DNA from: JBJXHC01 sp964538485
GTDB taxonomy: Bacteria; Bacteroidota; Ignavibacteria; UBA10030; UBA6906
Assembly: GCA_964538485.1 (NCBI GenBank)
Contig: CAZIHJ010000010.1
Coordinates: 1 to 49,478 of the forward strand
DNA length: 49,478 nucleotides
Reading direction: 5' to 3'
Positions 9,150 through 17,435 of the stretch are shown in pieces. The translations under genes and the position numbers were made by a program. The first letter of the stretch is position 1. Each line of letters begins with the position of its first letter. Below the pieces are notes generated by a model that ran no database searches, was not told where the DNA came from, and saw only the letters and a program-made list of their open reading frames with translations.

Positions 9150-11159
9150 TCACCATTGAATATCCAACTGGAGCGAAAGCCGATTATCGGTGTCCCCGGC
9201 AACTTCTAAAGAACCTGACCCCATGGTGAGGACACCATCCTTTTGGGTTTCAGAATACTTCATTGAGACTCCAATTTCGTCAGAGAGTCCATACCGGGCA
9301 AGCAGATACCAGCGACGGCCACTGCCGTAGAGGGCGGGATTCGAGAACACTCCGCGGATGTCATTCTCATATTCATACAACCGAGAGTCAAATGATTCGG
9401 TATCAAAAAAAACTATTCGTACTTCAAGGACAATACGTTCAGTTGCTCGAAATCTTACCTCCTGAAAGAACAGATGTCCCAGTTCGTGTCCATGGAGGAG
9501 TGGATATTCCACCCGTGTGCCTTCGATTCGTCCCCGAACCCGAACGGCCGGGGTGATGTGATACGTCGCTGTCATTCGCGCTCGATGTTGTGACCGTTCA
9601 ACCACGGCCCGCATATCCCGCCCCAGCTCATCGGTAATCGTCTCGCTCGTGTGAATATTCTTCTGACTGTAGCGTCCTGTCAACGAAAGCGATGGAACCA
9701 CTTGCATGTCCACTTCACAAAATAGGTCATTCCCTGCTGCAGGAAGTGGAACCGTCGCACCCGGTTTGGGAAACCGGAAATGGTCAATATAGCCAGTGAA
9801 TCTGAGTTGCCGGGTGACGGCAGACTGAATGCCGACATAGAAGCCGTACTCGTTACTCGTAGTACTCCGCTCTCCAAACCCACCCGCATGCAGGTGGTCA
9901 AATGTCGCCCCATAGTTCCGATAGACAAATGCAAGCTGTGTGGACCTGCTCAAGGTGATCACGCTACCCGCCAAGGCTGCGGTACCCCCTTGCCCTGACC
10001 TGGCCACTTCAGCAAAACCATTCATGCGCCCGATTCGGACACTCACATCAGCACCGGCAATATCGTTCACTTTTCCTGAAAACACAAATGGTGATTCTGA
10101 GATTTTTGTTCTGTCAAATTCCGAATGATAGTAACTGACTCCCGTGAGCCAGTGCGATTGACCGACGAGTTCCAGACGGCCCCCGATAACAGATTCTCTC
10201 ACACTGTTTTTCTTTTTGATCTCATTCTCCGTTCTAAAATATCCGGCGTCATAGAACGCCGAGAACGTGCCATCGTCGTTTACAGTAGCACCAAGCTGTC
10301 TTCGTGACGCCAGCACCGAGAATCGCAATACTCCCGGAGGTACATTCACTGATGCTGCGACGCCAACACCCCGGAAAAAATTGAACTCATCGCTGGACCG
10401 ATACGGGCGGAGACCGCTGCCGGACAACACTACACTGTGTACAGCGTCACTCCCTTTTCCGTACGATCCGCCGCCACCGAACACAAGACCTTGAGCCCCT
10501 TGCATGGTGAAGTCGCCCAGCAATACGTGTGTGGTTCCGATGCGAGTCCCGATGAAGCCAGAAATGAATCCCGTGGTGAATTGCTCGCCCGCATCCTTTG
10601 CCAGCAACACCCCCGCCTGTATATCCTTGCTCACGTTCAGTCCAATCCGTGAGTAGGTCTTCACAGATGATCCAACAAAACTTCCATCGAGAAAGCCCCC
10701 TCGCGGTTGTAAGTCCCGAACAACACGGCTACGCACTTGCAGTACAGGCCGCCTCGTGGCAATTGCGGGTCTTTCAGGACGTTCAACGACCACATACGAC
10801 ACTAGTTTCGCAACAACGGTGGGCCCAAGGTCATCAATAACCGACAATTGGTCAACGCTTACGAATTTCCCCACACGATTCCTGAGTCCGATGATTGTTT
10901 GTGCCTCATGTGCGGTTATTCCCGGAATCAACGCCAGTTCATTCCCGGTTGCAGTGTTCAAATCGAGTGGATTTTCCCGAAGCCACTGTACTCGATCCAT
11001 CAACTGGAGCTGTTCTTGCTCACTTTCGTTCTGCTCAAAGAGGATCTCTTCGTCTCTTGCCTGGACGGGCGAGAAGACGGTATCGGACACTACGAGTGAA
11101 ACGGAATCATCCGGAACGGCGGAAACCAGGACTGCGAGAAGAGAGGAAATGCACGTCAT
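9150..11159 (-). CDS. Helix-hairpin-helix protein with predicted outer-membrane beta-barrel
   Basis: 669 residues. After a short hydrophobic signal (1-15) comes an acidic linker, then a ComEA-like double helix-hairpin-helix at about 63-123 (LDLNTATGNELALIPGI and a second hairpin ending VAKLVSYV). ComEA-type HHH domains bind double-stranded DNA without sequence specificity. The remaining roughly 500 residues alternate polar and hydrophobic positions with many Gly/Tyr turns and end in LSLQLDIQW, as outer-membrane barrels do. The start ATG 11159 has GGAG upstream and lies three bases after the stop of the PorV-like gene, so the two are co-translated. Homologues of this architecture occur in Bacteroidota but their role is unknown; periplasmic DNA capture at an outer-membrane pore is one hypothesis. 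Confidence 0.85.
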   Translation of the reverse strand: MTCISSLLAVLVSAVPDDSVSLVVSDTVFSPVQARDEEILFEQNESEQEQLQLMDRVQWLRENPLDLNTATGNELALIPGITAHEAQTIIGLRNRVGKFVSVDQLSVIDDLGPTVVAKLVSYVVVERPERPAIATRRPVLQVRSRVVRDLQPRGGFLDGSFVGSSVKTYSRIGLNVSKDIQAGVLLAKDAGEQFTTGFISGFIGTRIGTTHVLLGDFTMQGAQGLVFGGGGSYGKGSDAVHSVVLSGSGLRPYRSSDEFNFFRGVGVAASVNVPPGVLRFSVLASRRQLGATVNDDGTFSAFYDAGYFRTENEIKKKNSVRESVIGGRLELVGQSHWLTGVSYYHSEFDRTKISESPFVFSGKVNDIAGADVSVRIGRMNGFAEVARSGQGGTAALAGSVITLSRSTQLAFVYRNYGATFDHLHAGGFGERSTTSNEYGFYVGIQSAVTRQLRFTGYIDHFRFPKPGATVPLPAAGNDLFCEVDMQVVPSLSLTGRYSQKNIHTSETITDELGRDMRAVVERSQHRARMTATYHITPAVRVRGRIEGTRVEYPLLHGHELGHLFFQEVRFRATERIVLEVRIVFFDTESFDSRLYEYENDIRGVFSNPALYGSGRRWYLLARYGLSDEIGVSMKYSETQKDGVLTMGSGSLEVAGDTDNRLSLQLDIQW

Positions 11160-11162
11160 GGC

Positions 11163-11975
11163 TTACTCTCCGAGATCAAGCACAAGTGATATATGATGTG
11201 TCAGACCAAGAACCGGGTGACTGGCAAGTGCGTAGTCCAGTTGAACCACACTGTATCGAATACCAAGACCAGCGTGCAACGAAGAAGGTTCAGTTGCTGA
11301 ACCGGCGCGCACCCGGATGAACTCAAGCACGTCATATCCTACACCCACGTGCAACTCCGCGGGAAAGCGGATATCCTTGACGATATCTGCCGCGAACGTC
11401 ACATCACCGGCCGGTTGATAGCTCACACCTGTCTGATACGTCTGTGGAAGGCGCTCCTTTTCCCGGCCGATAGTTGCTGCATTGACGTTCAACGCACTGA
11501 ATCCCCAGTGTATGCCATCAACGATCCGTGCCACGAATCCCACGTCACATGCAATCGCTGCATCGCTTCCATAGTTTTGAATTGAGAGTGAATGATAGTT
11601 GAGAGTAACACCGGCGTGAAATCGATCCCCGAGTGTTTGAGCAAACGAAGCTGCAAGCGTCACTTCACGATACAACGTCGAACCAAAGCGAATCGCCGAA
11701 ACGGCCAGAGTTCCGATGTCTGTTGGTTGAACAAAAGAGGCCGATGCTCTGGCAAGTTCCGGGAGGCCGAATTGCTGTGGAGCGTATGACAACGCGGCCA
11801 ACCTGTGTTCGATCAACTGCAATGCAGCAGGATTCGTGAATGCAGCCCAACCATTCCCGGGCATTGCAACCGTCACTCCTCCCATTCCTATGATCGAAGC
11901 GCCGCCGACTGACCGCTCAAAAGCTCCAAACGCAACCTCAAAAACCAAGAACAGACTCACAACGAGGCATTTCAT
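11163..11975 (-). CDS. PorV/PorQ-like outer-membrane protein
   Basis: 270 residues with a signal peptide (cleavage near FGAFERS) and a barrel rich in alternating beta strands ending HHISLVLDLGE. The block SVGGASIIGMGGVTVAMPGN followed by FTNPAAL resembles the N-terminus of PorV/PorQ-family barrels, which act as T9SS shuttle or attachment proteins, but the same pattern occurs in other UPF0164-type barrels. A very strong ribosome site (GAGGAGGAG) precedes the ATG at 11975. It is divergent from porD and overlaps translationally with the HHH-barrel gene; specific T9SS function is inference. Confidence 0.8.
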   Translation of the reverse strand: MKCLVVSLFLVFEVAFGAFERSVGGASIIGMGGVTVAMPGNGWAAFTNPAALQLIEHRLAALSYAPQQFGLPELARASASFVQPTDIGTLAVSAIRFGSTLYREVTLAASFAQTLGDRFHAGVTLNYHSLSIQNYGSDAAIACDVGFVARIVDGIHWGFSALNVNAATIGREKERLPQTYQTGVSYQPAGDVTFAADIVKDIRFPAELHVGVGYDVLEFIRVRAGSATEPSSLHAGLGIRYSVVQLDYALASHPVLGLTHHISLVLDLGE

Positions 11976-12028
11976 ATCTCCTCCTCATTATTCGTGCGAC
12001 GGGAAATGGATCTGAGCTGTGACACTCC

Positions 12029-12057
12029 TTGACCACGGTTTGCAAAAGCTTTATATT
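12029..12057 (+). promoter_or_regulatory. Predicted sigma-70 type promoter for porD
   Basis: TTGACC (12029-12034), 17-bp spacer, TATATT (12052-12057). Predicted transcription starts near 12064, about 47 bases before the ATG at 12111. Confidence 0.6.
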
Positions 12058-12061
12058 GATT

Positions 12062-12079
12062 GTGTGCATTGTTGCACAC
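12062..12079. promoter_or_regulatory. Palindrome at predicted porD transcription start
   Basis: GTGTGCA-TTGT-TGCACAC is a perfect 7-4-7 inverted repeat just downstream of the -10 element, between porD and the divergent PorV-like gene. Position and symmetry fit an operator for a dimeric regulator, or a hairpin at the 5' end of the mRNA. Confidence 0.45.
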
Positions 12080-12110
12080 CGGCTGGAATCATGTACTTTT
12101 CAGGTATTGC

Positions 12111-12998
12111 ATGCGACTATTACTGTTGAGTTTTTCCTTTTTCGCTGTTTCCCTTCCGACGATTGCACAACAAGTTGACTGTACCGTCCAGGTAAACTAC
12201 GAGGCGGTATCCACCACCCACAAAGACCTGCTTGCGGACTTTGAAAACGACCTTCGAGACTATATCAACAACTACGAGTGGGGATCCGGCGATACGGGTG
12301 AAAAGGTGAAATGCACAATGAGTGTCTTTATCCAGAACACAACTGCAGAAAACAAGTATTCCGCACAGATATTCGTGGGAAGCCAGCGCCCGATCTATGG
12401 CACCGAAAGAAGCAGTGCCGTCGTGAGGCTGTTTGATGAGTCGTGGGAGTTCACGTATATCAAAAATCGACCGATCAATCATAGTGAGTACTCCTTCAAT
12501 GATCTGGCCAGTGTTCTTGACTTTTATGTGTTCGTCGTGCTCGGATTCGATTACGATACCTACGAACACGGTGGCGGGACACCGTTCTTCCAAAAAGCGT
12601 CCGATATTGCCAACCTCGGGCGAACGACGGGAGCCAAGGGATGGGAACACAAAGCATCCTCATACAGCCGGCTCCAACTCATCAGTGAAATCACCAGTCC
12701 GAAGTTCGCCCCTGTTCGCCATGCGATGTACGTGTACCATTTTGCCGGACTGGATTCCATGGCGACCGACCCGGTACGAGGTCAGGCAAACGTTCTTCGT
12801 GCCCTCACGATGATCGAAAAGGCGCGCAAACAAATCGATCAACGCAACCTTTTTCTCAAAGCGCTCTTTGAAGCAAAGTACCTGGAGATCGCTGACGTAT
12901 TCCTGTCCTATCCTGACCCGGAAATTTACACAAGAATTTCCAAGATCGACCCATCACATCAAAGCACATACGACGAGTACCGTACCAAAGTCCGTTGA
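12111..12998 (+). CDS. porD: Type IX secretion system component PorD (DUF4835)
   Basis: An upstream TTG at 12060 is in frame, but ATG 12111 (MRLLLLSFSFFAVS) opens a clean signal peptide ending AQQ. The 295-residue mature-plus-signal length is typical for the family. Recognisable DUF4835 features are the QVDCTVQVNY start, the ECxM-like KCTMSVFIQN, RPIYGTERSS, the LASVLDFYVFVVLGFDYD block, GGTPFFQKASDI and the closing KIDPSHQSTYDEY. DUF4835 proteins are annotated as PorD, required for T9SS function in Bacteroidota, and act in the periplasm or envelope. It is the only complete plus-strand gene here, converging with the HEAT-cyclophilin gene (4-bp gap). Confidence 0.85.
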   Translation: MRLLLLSFSFFAVSLPTIAQQVDCTVQVNYEAVSTTHKDLLADFENDLRDYINNYEWGSGDTGEKVKCTMSVFIQNTTAENKYSAQIFVGSQRPIYGTERSSAVVRLFDESWEFTYIKNRPINHSEYSFNDLASVLDFYVFVVLGFDYDTYEHGGGTPFFQKASDIANLGRTTGAKGWEHKASSYSRLQLISEITSPKFAPVRHAMYVYHFAGLDSMATDPVRGQANVLRALTMIEKARKQIDQRNLFLKALFEAKYLEIADVFLSYPDPEIYTRISKIDPSHQSTYDEYRTKVR

Positions 12999-13002
12999 CG
13001 TT

Positions 13003-15087
13003 TCACCGACTGCCTTTTGCTACACCAGCAAAAGACATTTCCTCTATCCGGTCTCCTATCTGCAGGAGGTCAAGCACGCCGTGTCCCGCGGTAATTCTCC
13101 CAAAAATAGAGTAGCGACCATCCAGGTGTGGCTGACGTGAGTGAGTGACAAAGAACTGACACCCCTCGGTATCCTTTCCGGAACTGGCCACACCAACCGT
13201 ACCCCGGTCATACGACTCGTATCCGAACTCCGACCTGATTGCATATCCCGGCCCACCCCACCCATCACCACGCGGATCGCCACCTTGAACAACGAAGTTT
13301 GGAACGACCCGGTGAAAAATCAATCCGTCAAAGAAACCCTTATCGATCAGGTAGGCGAAGTTCAGACACGTAAACGGTGCTTCATCGGGGAGCATAGTGA
13401 ACCGAAACTCCCCCCGGGAAGTACGCACCACAACTTCGGGATTCCTGGAGATACGCTCCAGCAGAACCCAGTCAAAGTTCGTGTGCAGTGCTTTCGTATG
13501 CTTTGGAACGAGATGCATATGCGGCTTGCCTGTGATTTTCTCCACTGCGCTGGCGGCTGCCACTCCCACGGTATGGTCGGGGTCGGTAATAAGTGCAGAC
13601 AGCGTTGAGAGGGGCATTGTTGCCCTGAGTTTGCCCAATGCGGCGATGATGGCGACCATTGGTTCGACATCGTCCGGGCTCTTTAATCGTTGGAGGGTTT
13701 CGAGAAGATCAGGAACGACACTGTCATGAGCGAACAACGAATCGCTGAGCGCTTCAGCAACAATGGTCATCACTGCAAGGTCGTTCGTCGCAAGAGCGTT
13801 CACAAAAGCAGTTCGTGCAGCTTCGAGCATTGCAGGAGGAGTTGGCGAGGCCTTGCATGACGCTATCAATGCCTCAACTGCAGCTCGTACCAGATGAGGA
13901 TCCTGATCGTACGTATACTCGACAAGTTCTATGCGCGCCTGACCGCCCGGAATGTGGCCGAGCGCTTTCGCATACGACTCCTCAAGGAGTTTCCCGGCAT
14001 CGCAATTCCTGCGCAATGCACGGTACACGGCTTCACCAAACAGCTTTGCAAGAGCCACCGCGGCTTCTTCCTGCTGGCGCTGGGAGAACTTGCCCGTACT
14101 ATTCTCCATGATGCCGGTCAGCGTTGATCGGACATTATCGTCAAGTTGATGGCGTACAACGTTCATACTGCCGAGTGATGTTATAGCTGTCAGCGAGATA
14201 TGCTCGTCCGTATCCGTCACCGCCGACAACACTGTCAGCCCAACACTGGCATTGGCTGTATCTCCGCTTGTACCGAGGGCCCGTATCGCATTCACACGCA
14301 CCCTCCAATCCGTGCCTTCCTCGGCAAGTTTCAGCAGGGCAAGCAAACCAACTCGTTTATCAGTCAGCTTGCCGAGAACCGTGGCAATGTACATTTGCAC
14401 GTCCGGATCCTGCGTCTGCGCCGCTGCGGCAATGCGACTGGTATATTCACCGAGCATTTCCTTGTCGCCGATACGCATCAATGCATACGCTGCTTTCCAG
14501 CGGTCACGTGCATTGAACATATCAAGAAGTCGTAATACGAAGCCGCTCGCAGCGCGGTCCTTTATTCCCCTGTACGCGTAGCGGCCAATGGCAAGCGCAA
14601 TCTCCCAGTCCAGTGCGGATCCGGTAGGTTCACCCTGTCCCAGAACCATCGCCGTCAGACTTGCAGTGTTCCCGACCTTGCCCAGAGCTTCGGCAACACG
14701 ACCTGCAATCTCCACCTCAGACTCGAGCTTTAGCTGGGTAAGGAGTCTTGTGGAGATGAGATTGCGGTGGGAACTATCAACAACGAACGTCATCTGTCCC
14801 AATGCGAATGCGGCGGCCTTACGTACAGCGGGATTTGTGTCCTCAAGATGGACGAACAACGTGGGAATGTGCGCCGTGTCCTGGATTGAACCGGCAGCCA
14901 GCGCTGCACGGGCCCTCACCACAGGGCTGTCACTCCAGAGGAATTCCCACAACGATTTTGCGTCCCGAAGGTCTTGTGCCTTCAGCAACCCCTGCGGGAT
15001 GGAATTCGGCACGGGTTGCCCCCATACAGGAAGCACGCTTGTGATGAGGAACAGCATCAGCCAGATTTTCTTTAGCACGTTACCCAT
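13003..15087 (-). CDS. HEAT-repeat protein with C-terminal cyclophilin-type peptidyl-prolyl isomerase
   Basis: The start is ATG 15087 (MGNVLKKIWLMLF), eight bases after the previous stop; the frame runs further upstream but only into that gene. A signal peptide ends at WGQ. About 500 residues of HEAT repeats follow (patterns such as PAVRKAAAFALGQM and WRVRVNAIRALG). The last roughly 150 residues are a cyclophilin: FHRVVPNFVVQGGD carries the catalytic Arg, Phe and Gln, with GCQFFVTHSRQPHLDGRYSIFG later. The product is probably an exported foldase with a HEAT scaffold for client binding. The fusion is uncommon but occurs in Bacteroidota and Ignavibacteria. Confidence 0.9.
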   Translation of the reverse strand: MGNVLKKIWLMLFLITSVLPVWGQPVPNSIPQGLLKAQDLRDAKSLWEFLWSDSPVVRARAALAAGSIQDTAHIPTLFVHLEDTNPAVRKAAAFALGQMTFVVDSSHRNLISTRLLTQLKLESEVEIAGRVAEALGKVGNTASLTAMVLGQGEPTGSALDWEIALAIGRYAYRGIKDRAASGFVLRLLDMFNARDRWKAAYALMRIGDKEMLGEYTSRIAAAAQTQDPDVQMYIATVLGKLTDKRVGLLALLKLAEEGTDWRVRVNAIRALGTSGDTANASVGLTVLSAVTDTDEHISLTAITSLGSMNVVRHQLDDNVRSTLTGIMENSTGKFSQRQQEEAAVALAKLFGEAVYRALRRNCDAGKLLEESYAKALGHIPGGQARIELVEYTYDQDPHLVRAAVEALIASCKASPTPPAMLEAARTAFVNALATNDLAVMTIVAEALSDSLFAHDSVVPDLLETLQRLKSPDDVEPMVAIIAALGKLRATMPLSTLSALITDPDHTVGVAAASAVEKITGKPHMHLVPKHTKALHTNFDWVLLERISRNPEVVVRTSRGEFRFTMLPDEAPFTCLNFAYLIDKGFFDGLIFHRVVPNFVVQGGDPRGDGWGGPGYAIRSEFGYESYDRGTVGVASSGKDTEGCQFFVTHSRQPHLDGRYSIFGRITAGHGVLDLLQIGDRIEEMSFAGVAKGSR

Positions 15088-15095
15088 TTCTTCAA

Positions 15096-17327
15096 TTACT
15101 TTCTGTTTGAATTGAATGAACGTCTCACAAGAGACGGGAAAATCAACACACCGTTCGAGGATGCCTTTACCCAATACGACCGTGCCGGGTGAATTGAATC
15201 AGAGACGAAATATGACCCATTGTAGCCATAGTACACGGACTGTAGGATTCCGGAAGGAATCTGGACAACACTCCCGGTATCAATGGAATGAGAAACTGAA
15301 CCAATCATGTTCCACCCCGCGGCGATCGGGATGGTGTCAGATTCAATAACTTTACCTGTGATATCAACAAGTTGCGAGGAACCAAACTTAAGCCAATATC
15401 CACGACCTCCATACAGGGAATCTTCAACAACGTACCCCGCAGTTGGAATGAACCGGTATGCATTAGACACTGCATCGGGATACACGCTCGATTGTCGGCT
15501 ATCGAATACCGCAAGTGGAAGGGAGACCATGTTCCAGCCGGAGTCAACAGGGTATGCGTTTGTGACGAATGCAGCAGTCGTAAAGCGACGGGTTTCACTC
15601 CACGCACTGGAGGCAAGAATATTCCTCCCTCGTATCCGCCAGTAGAACACTGTACTGTTCGTCAACGGCCCAGCAACATATGATTCACCGGTTACCGATG
15701 AATCATCGACAAGTAGGATGCTCCACAACGAATCCAGGCCAACTTGCACATGAAATGTTGAAGCGCCGCCTGTCGACTCCCACGTTAGAAAGGTGAATGG
15801 AGCCAGATTGGTTTCATTGTCTGGAGGAGAAAGAAGGAGAGGAATCTCCGGAAGAATACTCGCCTCATCAGCGCCAATATCAACCCTCGCACCGATGAGT
15901 CTCGGTTGGCCATCGATATCCTCCTCTCCGCCTTCCGCAACAAACGCCGGATCGCCGGTTTCAATTGCCGGAGAATTGATCGTTATATGAAGGTCGGGCT
16001 GCGGAAGAGTTGCATTAACAAAAAGAGGATTGGAGAATGCGGAATGGATATCCTGGCCCGTTGCCGACGTGTAGGTGGAGAATCCTGTGTATGTAACTCC
16101 ATCCCAAACAAACTCCGCCGACGTCATTCCTGCTTCGGCAAACCAGAGATTGTGATCGAGAAAGTTTTGATTCGCAGCACCCACTGTCGTTGAAAGGAGA
16201 ATGTTTTGTGCAGTCCCATAAACAATATTGTTCATCACGACGCACTCTGTCGCATATTCAATCAGGAATTCGCCATCGCCGGTCGAGAGGACATCATTCT
16301 TGAACAACGTGTTATTCAGAAACCGGCAATGCCGCACCTGTCCCGTACTTGGATAATTGTACCCGCCAAACGAGATCCCCCGTTTGTCATTGTTGAAGAC
16401 AAGGTTGTTTCGAACGATGACACTGTCCGTCGTCTCCCCATTATTCTCACACCCGATCTCAATGCCAAGATCGTTTTCATGAACGATATTGTTCTCAACG
16501 ACGATCTTTCTTCCTCCATCAACATAGATACCTGCAGCATAACCGCCCCCGTAATTGGATCGCGCCTTGTACACACGGTTGTGCTTACATACCCCGTTTC
16601 GTGCACGGTCTTTGCTTCCCACCGGACACGTTCCTTCCCCGCCAATGAAATCAATACCGATATTATTGATATCGTGTACAAGATTGTTCGTCACTGCAAA
16701 ACCATCCACGTTGCCGTTCAGAACAAGTGCCTCGCTTGGCGCCGCGTCACAATCAAAGATTTCGTTGCCGTCGATGACGATATTCGAGATGGCAGATGTG
16801 CCGCTGGTTCCATAACAGGTAATCCCCATTGCGTTGGTCCCACGCATCGCATGAATGGTGTTGTTCCGCAATTCGATATGATCAGCATACCCCTCAATCC
16901 GTATACCGGACCCATCAGTAACACCGATGTTGTTCCGGATTGTCAACCCGATAATCTTCAGATAGTTCTTATTCTCAATATAAAACATATTCTGTCCCGG
17001 ACGGCCTGTTCCATCAAGTATGACCGTGTCCCCGGGAACGTTTGTAATGGTTATGAATCCACCAACACCAGAACCCGACACATTCACTATAACCTTTTCA
17101 TTGTATGTACCCGCTTTGATGAACACGATACTCCCCGCCGTCAATGTATTGCATGCCTTTTGAATTGACCTCCACGGTTGGGCTTCAGTGCCGGGATTCA
17201 GATCATCGCCGGTCGTGGCAACGTAGTACGTCGTTTGGGCGTGAGCGAATGCGAGAGCAAGGTACAGCATCATAGCGAACAGGCGGGAGAACAACTTCCA
17301 CACAACGAAAGGGCTATAGGTTACCAT
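15096..17327 (-). CDS. Secreted right-handed beta-helix protein with repeated GWNM modules
   Basis: 743 residues with a signal peptide (to about AHAQ). The TTYYVATTGDDLNPGTEAQPW start is the DUF1565/pectate-lyase-like opening, followed by parallel beta-helix coils with repeated asparagine ladders (RNNTIHA, IVENNIVHEN, RNNLVFNN). Around 490-590 lies a fibronectin III-like domain (LLSPPDNETNLAP...FYWRIRGRN). The C-terminal part has two copies of a GWNM module (GWNMVSLPL and GWNMIGSVS) each with a GYW/SYW companion. No NYPNPFNP sorting domain is present. It may be a surface polysaccharide-binding or -cleaving protein; no catalytic residues were identified. A promoter is predicted at 17372-17400. 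Confidence 0.87.
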   Translation of the reverse strand: MVTYSPFVVWKLFSRLFAMMLYLALAFAHAQTTYYVATTGDDLNPGTEAQPWRSIQKACNTLTAGSIVFIKAGTYNEKVIVNVSGSGVGGFITITNVPGDTVILDGTGRPGQNMFYIENKNYLKIIGLTIRNNIGVTDGSGIRIEGYADHIELRNNTIHAMRGTNAMGITCYGTSGTSAISNIVIDGNEIFDCDAAPSEALVLNGNVDGFAVTNNLVHDINNIGIDFIGGEGTCPVGSKDRARNGVCKHNRVYKARSNYGGGYAAGIYVDGGRKIVVENNIVHENDLGIEIGCENNGETTDSVIVRNNLVFNNDKRGISFGGYNYPSTGQVRHCRFLNNTLFKNDVLSTGDGEFLIEYATECVVMNNIVYGTAQNILLSTTVGAANQNFLDHNLWFAEAGMTSAEFVWDGVTYTGFSTYTSATGQDIHSAFSNPLFVNATLPQPDLHITINSPAIETGDPAFVAEGGEEDIDGQPRLIGARVDIGADEASILPEIPLLLSPPDNETNLAPFTFLTWESTGGASTFHVQVGLDSLWSILLVDDSSVTGESYVAGPLTNSTVFYWRIRGRNILASSAWSETRRFTTAAFVTNAYPVDSGWNMVSLPLAVFDSRQSSVYPDAVSNAYRFIPTAGYVVEDSLYGGRGYWLKFGSSQLVDITGKVIESDTIPIAAGWNMIGSVSHSIDTGSVVQIPSGILQSVYYGYNGSYFVSDSIHPARSYWVKASSNGVLIFPSLVRRSFNSNRK

Positions 17328-17371
17328 GGAAGATTGACTGATCCGGGGAAAGTTGCTGAAAGGCCGACTGC

Positions 17372-17400
17372 AATATACGGCTTGAGTGCTGAAGAGGCAA
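17372..17400 (-). promoter_or_regulatory. Predicted promoter for the beta-helix gene
   Basis: On the minus strand TTGCCT (17400-17395), 17-bp spacer, TATATT (17377-17372), about 45 bases upstream of the ATG at 17327. Confidence 0.5.
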
Positions 17401-17435
17401 TATCTGCGAACGATAGAAAGCTTCAGAAGTGAGAC

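Noticed and set aside
9020..9202. 60-codon minus-strand ORF
   Set aside because: Overlaps the end of the HHH-barrel gene in another frame, Arg-rich and without ribosome site.
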